Below, in pieces: positions 31,412-42,500 of a DNA stretch of 64,000 nucleotides. Both the position numbers and the translations under genes were made by a program. The DNA is from Agapetus fuscipes. Taxonomy: Eukaryota > Arthropoda > Insecta > Trichoptera > Glossosomatidae. Location: the NCBI GenBank assembly GCA_951799405.1, contig OX637343.1, positions 3,720,001-3,784,000 on the forward strand. The letters run 5' to 3'. Numbering within the stretch: the stretch's first letter is position 1; each line of letters begins with the position of its first letter. The notes below the pieces were generated by a model. It ran no database searches. It worked only from the letters and a program-made list of their open reading frames with translations, and had not been told where the DNA came from.

Positions 31412-33564
31412 ATGTCTATGTCAGATGTCTTGTCTATGACTAAAGGGGTTTTTACACTGTTTTCAAAACGTTATATCAGCAGTAATTTAAACGCAGAGTT
31501 GAAATCGATGATGCAGTTATCACGGGATTATACAGGAGAATCACTGCAAATGGAAAAACGGGTAATATTTTCTTTAAAAACAGGTAGTTTTACTAAAATA
31601 CGATCACCGCTCGGTTGTTTATATTTTTACCGACCGCACGAAAAAGTGGGATACAAGAATTTAAAAATAATTTCCCAATATTAGCTCAAGGACAAGTGCT
31701 ATTTTTAAAACGTTCATTACCTGTCATTCCGTTATTTTAAAGCAAATTATTCTGGCACATCAACTGGTAAAATCAATAGATGAAATAAAATAATTTATGA
31801 TAAGTCTTGAGTTAAATCCTCGGCAACAAAATGCTTGATTTTCATTTCGCGAAATTTTGTAAGTAGCAACACTACTCATGTTAATGTACTGAACATAACT
31901 TTCTCCGTAATATTTTATCGGTAGAGTTGTGCTTAGAACTTAATATTTCATTTTTTAGATCAGGCAATATAAAAAGATCTGAACATAGCACATTTTTGAC
32001 CTGAGAATAATGTACTATTGGACAAAAAAATGTTTGGGAACAATATATTGCAATCAGCGCATTTTACTGCATGACCACATAGAAATATGTCACAAAATTA
32101 AATGGCGACTGTCCTGATGGTAAAATCGCCAAGGAAAAAGTCAAGCATTTTCTTTACCGACAAGGAACTAGCATCAAATTTGAATGTGAGTATGTCAACA
32201 AAACTACATGGGTATCTTCATTATTAATTTATTTAAATAATTTCTTTGTATTTACACTTGGAATACCAGGGAATTACGAAAATCCACTTCTTCAATCTCA
32301 GTTCTTTTTTAAAGCGCTTGACAAAATAACCAGTCATTTATAAATTGAAAAATATTTTTGTTCCTGTTTTACAAGCCTCCTGCATAGAATAAAAACATTG
32401 TAATTATATTAAAAAAATGTTTTCTTAAAAAGAAAAAGGAAAAACTATACTTTTTTTCAGTGACTATAATCTATAATCTATAATCTAAGTTGCAAGGATA
32501 TATTCATTTAAAGCTCTCAGATGTAAGCCCACAAACCAACAAGTGTAGTTCGCGCTTACAAATGCTGAATGTGTACTTACAAATAAAATCCAAACCTCAA
32601 ATGAACATAAGCCCCACAACTTTTGCCGACCTTCCCTGAAACAGGGGTAACATTGGCAAAGTGAACCATTTTTTACAGTATGGGTGGTCAGCCTCATACC
32701 AACCTATAAGTCAAGGAATATGAATAAAAAATTACATTTAAACATATAAAAGAACAAAACCTTACAAAGAAATCTATACAAAAAAAGTCGGAAATTTCCT
32801 ATGCAAAAAATGTAGCAAATGAATACACCAACACTAAAATGCCTTTTTTAAAAGGTGTATTTTAGTGCTCTCCCTCAATGAAGGAGCGTTCGAGAATGGT
32901 TTTTAGTATAGTTTTGTGTTTGAGATCTGAAATCATTTCTTAACACCTTGGTGGGGTTCGAACCCTAGCCCTCTTGCTTTGAACGCAAGTGTTCCAACTA
33001 ACTGAGCTGCCTACCGGAGTTGACTTTATATTGAGATCCATCTGCGAGCTTGCTTTGGAATCATAGTCAATGTTAACTGAAAAAAAACTAGTTGCTTTAA
33101 TGCTGGGTAAGCCGATGTGACTGGTTATGCTAGTAAGCTACACATATAGTGTAACTTCTTGCAGCGTTCTCCCCGAAGTGGTCATATGTGGCGAGTGAAC
33201 CTATTTATTTTTACAGGTAAGAGGGCCAACCACTTCAGTTGAAGTGGGAGTCTCCCAGCTCCTGAGAGGACTGTTACTCATTTCTAGTGAAGCTGAGTAA
33301 ACCTAGACGCTATTGAAATTTTGTGTTTTAAATAAACACTGAAACGGGAAATCATTTCTGACACCCTCAGTGGGATTCAAACACTCTACCATTAATGCAA
33401 GCACTCTACCAACTGAGCTATCGACCAGTCAGTATTTTGTGTAGCGTATATTGGAAAAAGGCGACTTATTTATTTTATATTTTGTATGGTTTGTGTAAGT
33501 ACTTTATATTTGATGGATTGTTACATTTAATAATAAAATTTATATTTTAGTTTGGCATCATTGA
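31412..33564 (+). CDS. Possible small protein gene, three exons, unrecognised
   Basis: Proposed exons: 31412-31561, 32083-32185, 33551-33564. The first ends ...LQMEKR at CGG|GTAATA. The second follows 'ccacatag' and reads KYVTKLNGDCPDGKIAKEKV then KHFLYRQGTSIKFE up to T|GTGAGT. The third follows 'tatattttag' and adds FWHH and a stop. The 88-residue product starts MSMSDVLSMTKGVFTLFSKR, a basic, hydrophobic N-terminus that could be a mitochondrial targeting sequence. The last exon would also hold the start codon of the zinc-finger gene, 12 bases after this stop. I do not recognise the protein. Without splicing, the first frame alone stops at 31684. The exon chain is inference from open frames and splice signals. 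Confidence 0.35.
32470..32715 (-). repeat. REP1, full length
   Basis: Minus-strand copy from 'tataatctaagttgcaagg' to 'tataagtcaaggaat'. Confidence 0.85.
32930..33432 (-). mobile_element. SINE-T head and, beside it, a full SINE-T copy
   Basis: 32930-33020 is a minus-strand head ('aggcagctcagttagttggaacacttgcgttc', 'gggttcgaacccc'). 33130-33432 is a full minus-strand copy ('ggtcgatagctcagttggtagagtgcttgcattaatgg' through 'gttacactatatgtgtagc'). Confidence 0.75.
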
Positions 33565-33576
33565 AAAGCATTCGAG

Positions 33577-36500
33577 ATGGCCACCATGCCTCCTGCGATT
33601 GAAGCATTACTTCTAAGCGAAATTGATGGTCAGAAGATAATATATGTGAATAATGACGCCACAATTATTCTTGGTAAATAAAATTTTAATTTATATATTT
33701 TTAATTAGTGTACCTAAATCTATTTACACAGTGAAAGTCCATTTTTAAATTTAAATGGATAAAAACAGAGTTTTAATTCACTTATTTCTTTCTTTTTTTT
33801 ACTCAAACATTTTCGCCTAATGATTCACCTAATAATTCTGCTCCTGAAGATGCCTCATTAGGTGAAAATATTTGAGCAAAAAAAAAGAAATAAATAAGTG
33901 AATTAAAACTGTGTTTTTATCCATTTGAATTTTTAAATAATTAAAATTTTAATTAATTATACCTTTAATGTATTCTGGTCCTAATTTATAGATTATTAAG
34001 ATCATTCTCGAAACATGGAGAATCATTCCACACCACCTAGCTGGATTTCCCCAGAATATTCAGTTTGAAAGAATTTGACATTTTGGTCATCCGTTGAGCC
34101 CAAGCTTTGACAAACTAAAGATGCCTGGGCTGGAAGTCTCATCACCACGGTTATTCTTACCCACCGAATATCTGTCATATTTGTATGAAGACTAATCAGC
34201 TGTTCACTTGCGGCCATCTTGGATTGACAGGTCTTCATACAAATATTACCGATATTCGGTAGCTAAGAATTACCGTGGTGATAAGACTTCCAGCCCAGGC
34301 ATCATTAGTTTGTCAAAGCCTGGGCTCAACGGACGACCAAAATGTCTAAGAATAGCATCGTTAGTCACAAAAGAAACTCTCCAATGTCATTCAAAGATTA
34401 TTGTTACAAAAGAAACTCTCCGGTGTCATTCAAAGATTATTGTTGCAGGGTAAATATTGAGAGTCCTCCATTGCTCACTGAGTTTTCTATAAATGTACCC
34501 TCACTGTATCATAGTAACAGTTATAAATATAATTTGAAGGTGACAATGAAGCTGTAGGCGAAGTAGAAGAAACAGTAATAGAGGACGACCAAGTAGCCTG
34601 CGAATATGTGGAGAGTGAAGAGCAGACAGAGATGCATATGGTCACTCGTCAAAATGAAGGTAAAATATCTTTTATTCTGTGACCTATTCATGTTTCACTT
34701 TTGGATTCCAACAAAGATGTTTAAATCTTTTGATCAAGTATTCACAATAAACCCAATGAAAGCTGCAAATAGAGCACGGTCTAACTGGAATTTTTTTGAA
34801 AAAAATTGTCATCTATTTGTAGTAGGTACTGATCATGAAAGAGTTTATTTTGATTCTCCTTTCTGCGGCTGTATAACCGAAATAGGCAATTTAGACCACA
34901 TTTTCTTTAACTGCTGTCATCATTTTTATCAATTGTATTTTCTTTTTCTAAGAGCTGGTGTCTCCGTTCAATATCCTGTTAATGTTTCCTATCTTTTATT
35001 CCTGAATTTGAAACTCATTAACCTTCTGTTTCTAAATTTTATTTCCCACAACAACATCAAATTATAATTTACTTTAGCCAAAAACTACTTATGTTAATTT
35101 TCTTTAATTCCCTTAAAATTATGTTTTACATGTGTTTTTTGTTTTATTCTTATTGTTTTTATTATTGCTTAAAATTGTGGGTGAATCGTAACCTCTTCCC
35201 ACCATTAAAAATCCCCCCAAGTGTTCTTGACACTGGCACCTCTGCTCTCCGCGGTATTCGCCGTACAGAAGAAAAAGAAGAAGTTTATTTAAAACACTTT
35301 TTAGTAACAGTAAGTTGAATAAAATATCAACATTGAACAGGAAACCCCCTTGACAGCACAATCCCAACGTGGTGGATAGGGGAATATTGGCTAGGTTTGC
35401 CTAGAGGGTAGGAATGAAATAAAATAGTCCCTGCGGACTAACAGGCTGTTGCCAACCTGTCTGTCCAACGTGGTAACTTATTGACGGAGACCGGTCAAGA
35501 ACGCTTCAAGAAGAAGTTGAAGAGTTACATGTTTTCCAGAAAACAAGTGAAGGATGGGCGCCCTTGGGGTGGCTGGAGCCACTAAGCGGCGCCCAAAGCA
35601 GAAAATAGTCCAGTAGCATCGTACATTATGTGTACCAAGAAGTACGTAAAATCATTATGTTTTCCAGATGACTCCAATGTCTTCTTGCAACAAGATATGG
35701 AAGAGATAAAGATTGAACAGGAAGAGGTTACCCTTGAGGACGATGAGCAGATTTTTCAAATCATCAAGTCTGATAACGAAGTCGTCACACAGGTGAGTAG
35801 CGGTGTAAACGCAAACATAACCTATAAATAGTTACTATAATTTCATGTAATAATAGTTACTAAGTATAATGGTGTCTGTCCTGTTGAAATATCCTCACTT
35901 ATATGTACCTCCTCCTCCAGTTTCAACAAGGGCAACTCGTAGAACAGCTCACATTCATCCCTTTGCAGTCAACATCAGAACTATGAGAACTTGGTGTTTT
36001 CACAACTCATTCCTCTGCCAAACTGCCCGCTTATGGAACGAGTTACCGGTATCTGTGTTTCCACCTCAATTTAACCTTGTCCTATTCAAAACCAATCTCA
36101 AAACAAAGCCAACACAACACTACGCAGCTAGCTGCCCTGTTACAAAGGATCAGGACATCAACCGCCACACCATTTACACATATGTGGCACGACCCCTAGA
36201 GTATCTGAAATCTAGGAAGTCTCACGCACAGAATTTCTTAAAAAATCTCTTGTCTTTTCTGTAAATAGTGAAACTAGGAATGTACCTGAAAAACAATGAC
36301 CTAGTTTGTTGAACGGGTTCACCATCCCACCTTTTACATTTTCTCCCCATTTCCCCTCAAGATTTTGAAAACTTGAATAAAGCAGTGAGATTGTTAGTTT
36401 TGGGCTGGAATTACGGTCGTTTGTTATATTTACAATTATAATTACTACACAGCAGTGGCAAATGGTGAAATTTCAAAGAAGGTTCTCTCTCCTTCAGTGT

Positions 36501-39500
36501 CCTGGCAGCTCTCATAAAACACACCCCTAAAACACAACAGCAGCATCATTGTATTCCATCAGACTAGCTTTGATCTCAACTGCCTTTGAAGGCCACAGAA
36601 GATTTGATCGCTGAGCACATTTCCAATTGAGATCAGCTGCATCAAGAAGCAGCTGCCTGGACATCCCTGCAAGAAGGCCCCGCACTGTTTTTGGAGACAG
36701 GGCATTCAAGGCAGCGGCTCCAATGACTTGGAATGCTATTCCCGCCTCACTGAGGGAACTGAATTTAGAGAGACTATTTAAAAGAAGTCTGAAGACTCAC
36801 CTCTTCGTCCGATCATATGAACAAGCGCCTTTGTAGTGACACACTGTCATAAAAGGCGCTATACAAATTTTGTAATTATTATTATTATTCTGCCAGGTGA
36901 TTCTGACTGACGAGCAGTGTCGCATGCTGCAGGACTATGGCAGCGTGGTCCTCCAGCAGGGAGCCAAGCAGTACCTGCTGGACGGGGAGGGGCTCAAGGA
37001 AATCACCGACAGCATGGAAGACAGCTGCCTGCTGACAGACATGCACAAAGAGTAACACACACACTTCAGCTTCTTCTCTTATCTTCAGATTCTTATTAAA
37101 TTTTAAGCTTAAGAAGAAACGACCACATAAGTTCATTCTTGTTAGCATTGAGGGTAAGGCCGTTTTCTTTCATCTGCCCACACACCTCCATGACATCCAT
37201 CCTAACATGAAGAATCTAAGTTGCAAGGATATATTAACATTCAAAGCTCACACCAAATGCATGCCCACAAACAAACATGTGTAAGGTCGCGCTTACAAAT
37301 GCTGAATGTTTGCTTACAAATTACAATCCAAACCTCAAATAAACATAAACTCTTTAAAGTTTGTGTATTCACACAGTGAAAATTCATTTTTATAAATAAT
37401 TATAAAAAATTATAAAAAAAAAAAACACAGAGTTTTATTTTCACAAATTGAGTATTTAATACCACCTCCTCTTGATAATGACGTGAATAAGTCGAAAGTA
37501 CTTGAGGTGGTATTAAATACTCAATTTGTGAAAATAAAACTCTGTGTTTTTTTTTTTTTATAATTTTTTATAATTATTTATAAACATAAACTCTGCTACT
37601 TTTGCCAACCTCCCCTGAACCAGGGGTGATATTGGAAAAGTGAACCATTTGTTACAGCATGGGTGGTCAGCTGCATTCCAACCTATAAATCAAGGAACTT
37701 GTGGAAATTAAGTAGTAGTCTATTAATTGATTTACGTATGTAGCAAGGCCATCTTGGATCCTGTCACGGGAGAATTCCACATGGATGAAGTTCCCGCCGA
37801 GCCAGATCCCCGCCTGGAGGAGTTTGGGGAGCTGGAGGAGGTGCTGGAGGAGCAGGTCAGCGAAGAGTTGCTGCAGCAAGAAGACATGAGCCTAGTGGAG
37901 CACAACGCAGAGGGAAAACAAGAGCAGGGTGACTGCAAGTACATCTTTGTGGAAGGTGATCAACAGCATTCTTTATTTAAACGCAACTGTTAAGAATTTA
38001 ACTTACCTACCAATGACACAGTTGTATTTTTGTCTATGGTGTTTTGCTACAAACTTCATGTCAATGTTTGATAGCTGTTTCCTACTTTCTACTCTCTCGA
38101 AACTTGACAGCAGCAACTTGTGAGTTTGCTCTCATCCAGCTACTAAAAAAAAATGCAACTAAGCTACACATGTAGTGTAACTTCTTGCCGCGTTATCCCC
38201 GAAGGGTTTTTTCGCATGTGGTGAGTGGAACCTATTTATTGTTGCAGTTAATGACACCGTAAGGATTTTGAAACAAAGTTTTTTACTTGAGGCACTGAGT
38301 AATGTGAAAAAGTGATAAATCATGTTATCATTATTTCTCAAGGAAGTTGTCAATGATGCTGGAGAGTTACTCTCCGGGATCTGTGCCGTGGTCTGTGGAA
38401 GCTGGAGCTTCCAGATGTTTCGCTCATATCTATGATGGGCTTCTTCAATTGAAAGTGAAATGATCTTGATGAAATGTGGGTACAGTCGGGATTTGAGTAT
38501 GAAAAATGATGACGCTCTACATGTGTGTTGTGCTGTGGAGCAGCGACATCTGTTTACTATGGCCGTGTACGGGGAGCGCGCTTCAAGCACTCACACACCG
38601 TTCGGAGAGCTCATCGTAAGCAAATATTATGAGCTATGACGTCACGCACGACACCTCGGCCGTTCGCTATTTTCGCTTTTTTGCGAAGGTGGGTCGGCTT
38701 AAGCGTTCCTAACTTCACACCAATGGTTCATACCGTTCCACTGACAGTTGACAGCTAACCTCAACAACACGAATATTAGACACAATTATTAATGTTAAAT
38801 AATGGATTTGAGATATCAAAAGCTCTTCAATAATTGCAAATTCTGCTGGAAATATTAGAATCATGGCTCAATAATGTGTTTTGAGATAAATCTGCATCCG
38901 TTCTGCCGAGCTTTGACAGCTGCTGTCTGGTTGACATATGAAATTCGCTTTTTATCGTTCGGGGAGGTTTGCGATCGAGCTACCCCCCACCACGATTTTT
39001 ACTGTAAGCGTTCAAAGTGCTCAAGCTAGCTCCCCGAACACGGCCTATGTATGTGTGTATGTAATTGTGGGGTATTTCACCAACCTATCTTGCTTCTACA
39101 TGATGATGATGATGATGATGGATGATTTCTTTCCTGTGGCGCCATTTAATGGTCCAGGACCATCTCAAGGGCGCCATGGCTTCTCGAGAAAAGTAGTGTC
39201 TTCAGTTCCTTTCTGAAGGTGGTGGTAGGCTGGTTCGCGCGAACACCGATGGGTAAATTGTTCCAGGCCACCGGCCCGGCCACCGCAAAGCTTCTGTCTG
39301 CAAAGTTTGATGTGTTTGCTCTATTGGGCACTATAACCTTGTTGACAGAAGTAAGGGCAGAGCGTAGTGGTCTTTTTGAAGTCCCATCGACAGAGCATAG
39401 CTCAGCGAGACATGGGGGTGCAGTGCCGTTCAGGGCCCTATGCACAGTGAGACACAACTTAAATTCCACCCTCTCTCGGACCCTCAGCCAGTGCAGTTCT

Positions 39501-42500
39501 CTCAGCAGTGGCGAAATATGACAGCTCTTTCCCTGTCGAAAAATTGCCCTGGCAGCAGCATTGAAAGCCATTTGCAGCCGATCAAACAATTTCTGCGGTA
39601 GTCCAGCATATATGATATTGCAGTAGTCTAATCGGGAGACGACGAAAGCAGCTACGAGGCTTTTGACAGCATCCACAGGCAAACATCTTGAGATGAGGCT
39701 CAATTGGCGGATATAGAAGAAAGCTGTGCTCACTGTCCTGGACACTTGTGCCTCCATCGATAGTGCTCCGTCTAGTAAGACACCAAGGACGGATATGGTG
39801 GAGGATGGTATTATGCTTGCACCAGAGAAAAAGATTGGCTGAGTACCCAAGAGGTGCTGCCGACCCGGAGAGGCGACCCACATGAACTCAGTCTTGGTTG
39901 GATTCAGTTTGAGACGTCTATAGGCCATAACGTTTGTGAGTCTTTCCAAGCAATGGGTGGTCCTGGCCAAAAGATCGTCTTTTTTGTCGGGACTGCAAAA
40001 ACCAACGAGGACACGATCATCAGCATATGCATAGCTTCGCATGCCACACTCCTCCAAAATATTATCAATACAGCCAATGTACAAGATAAAGAGGATTGGA
40101 CCAAGGACTGATCCTTGGGGTACTCCTTGAGAAACAAGATCTTCTTTGGTTGAGTCAGACTTAAGCCTAATGGACCACCTTCTATTATACAGGTACGAGC
40201 GCAGCCATTCGATGACAGTACCACAGATGCCATACTCAGACTCCAGACAATGAAGAAGCATTTCATGATCGACAGTGTCAAAGGCGGCACTCATGTCGAG
40301 AACCGTTACTAAACCAATGTCACCTGATGCCACTCCCACAATTAAGTCGGATGTCAGCCTTGTGAGGGCGGACTCAGTTGAATGATGCTTCCTATAAGCG
40401 AACTGATATTTCTGCAATAAGTTGTTATTCTCGAGGTGAGTCATCAGCTGGGATGCAACGGTACGCTCAAGCACTTTAGATAAAAAGGGGAGGCCTGAAA
40501 TTGGCCTATAGTTGGTTGGGTCGTCAGCGTCGAGTGTATTTTTCTTAATTAGAGGAGTGACATGCGAAATCTTCCAGGATGCCGGTACGACTCCATGCAT
40601 CAGAGATATATTCATAATTTTAACAGTCAGGGGTAAAAGGAGATCAAGGTTCTCTTTGAGCAGTCGTGTGGGTATGGGATCCAGCTGACAATGCTTGGTG
40701 GGAGAATTGCTGATGGTCTTCTTGTGCGTCTTGTGGTCTTCTTCTTCTACATGTGCGAGTTTGTCAGTTGAAAAGCGCCATCTATGGATTTCATTATGAA
40801 ACTTGGAGCAGGGTGTGAGAAATCCATTGACTTACAATATCTGTGGACTAGAAATTATATTAATGAAAATATGCAATATAAATCTGTTTCAACCTACTTA
40901 TGAGAATGGTCATTAGTAAGAAAGAGAACAAAGAACTTCACAGTTGAATTTCCATGTGTACAATAAAACTCGGGAGAATGTAAAAATGTTTCTAGAAAGG
41001 CGGCAGCATTGCCGCATGCGTACTACGCCCGGAGCAGTCCTCACTCCTTCCTCACTTTTCCAAATACCCGTTGTTGTAATTTGTTTCAGTTCCCATAGAA
41101 GAAGGTATGGATGCAATAAAGTTGAAAAAGGGTAAACATGGAATCAAAGGAGAACCACGGGAAGGCTTAAAATATACCGACATGGAAATGGGAAATGAAT
41201 ATGTACGTGATCTATAATTTATATTCTTTATTCTAAGTTGCAAAAATGTATTTAGGTTGAAAATTCATATTAAATGCATGCCCATAAACAGACACGTGTA
41301 TTTCGTTTGCGCTTACAAATGCTGCATGAGTACTCACAAATTAATATCTAAACTTTGAATGAAAACCCTGCAACTTTGCTGACCTTCCCTGAAACGGGGG
41401 TGACATGGGGGGGACATCAACTGTTTTTTACAGTAAAGGTAGTCAGCCTCATACCAACCTATAAGTCAAGAAATACAAATAATAAATAACATTTAAATAA
41501 CATGACAGGTCCGAAGTCCAGCGTAAATAGAAGGTTGTGGGTTCGAATCCTGGCAGAGCACAAAAAATATACCATTTATATTTTCAAATTTGCTTTTCGC
41601 TGAGTTGAAAAATTTATAAACCTTTACCAAAGACCGCTCATCAAAAGGTCCATCCAGCCTTACAGCAACTGGGTCTTGCTTGAGAATTGGCGCTTTCTAC
41701 AGCGACGACTAAGCTCGCACAGGGCTCTTGAGGTGTGATACACATAAAAACAGCGTTCACCAAATAAATCACCCTAATTTATATTTTTTAATTTTTATCA
41801 TTTAAGTATGTAAAAACAACAGAACCTTAAAAAGAGGTCGAGAGGATAAGGCATTGGCACTCGAGTTTGCATCATTGACATTAGCGCCGGTTCAAACCTC
41901 ACCTGCATCGTGTCCTATCAACAATAACTTTGACCCTTGTTCAACAGATGTCATTGAATAATTATTAACTAATAATTGAATAAAATATTAAATTCTGAAT
42001 TATTAAAATCATTCATTAAAAATAATCTGCATTAAAAATATTAAATAAGAAATTTTACGTTGATAATGTTAATACATGTTTCTGGCAAAGCAGGTTGGTG
42101 AATTGCATTGCTCTTCACAAATCTATTTAAAATAATCTACCCAATAAAAATACAGTAGTTATATAGCTCATTGCTTGAGTTTATTTATTATACTTTTATT
42201 ATGAAGTATGTAACGAGTATGTCAACGATGTGACCATGTTGAAAGCACCGGTTCCCATAGATCACCGAAGTTAAGACCCCATAGAGCGAATACGTCCAAA
42301 ACGGTGTTCTGGGTTTTAAATGTCCACTATGTTTACTTTTTTTTTTAAATCTGTTACTGTCAGAATAAAATAAAGAAATGTATACTTTACAGATTGACCG
42401 TTTCCAAAAATGATAAAAGTTATTTGAATTCTGTCAAAATGTACACAAACTTATGAAATATTACGAAATAATGCTATCTGGGTTCAATGAATAACTTGAA

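Larger units (their letters stand above)
38340..40820 (-). mobile_element. REP7 copy interrupted by a MITE and a LINE
   Basis: Three minus-strand REP7 pieces can be joined by comparison with 10480-10830: 38340-38560, 39046-39102 ('acctatcttgcttctacatg') and 40744-40820 ('cttctacatgtgcgagtttgtcagttgaaaagcgccatctatgg'). The gaps are the MITE 38561-39045 and the LINE 39103-40743. Confidence 0.8.

Noticed and set aside
31412..31684. Unspliced 90-codon gene at 31412
   Set aside because: After codon 50 the frame loses coding character (GSFTKIRSPLGCLYFYRPHE) and passes a good donor; I prefer the spliced version, with low confidence.
32102..32185. Start codon at 32102 with frame MATVLMVKSPRKKSSIFFTD
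   Set aside because: If spliced to 33551 it would end after 21 further codons, overlapping the zinc-finger start in another frame. The overlapping frame in the proposed small gene fits better with an upstream exon, so I list this only as an alternative.
39219..39521. Plus-strand frames at 39219-40111
   Set aside because: They are antisense to the LINE reverse transcriptase frame on the minus strand.
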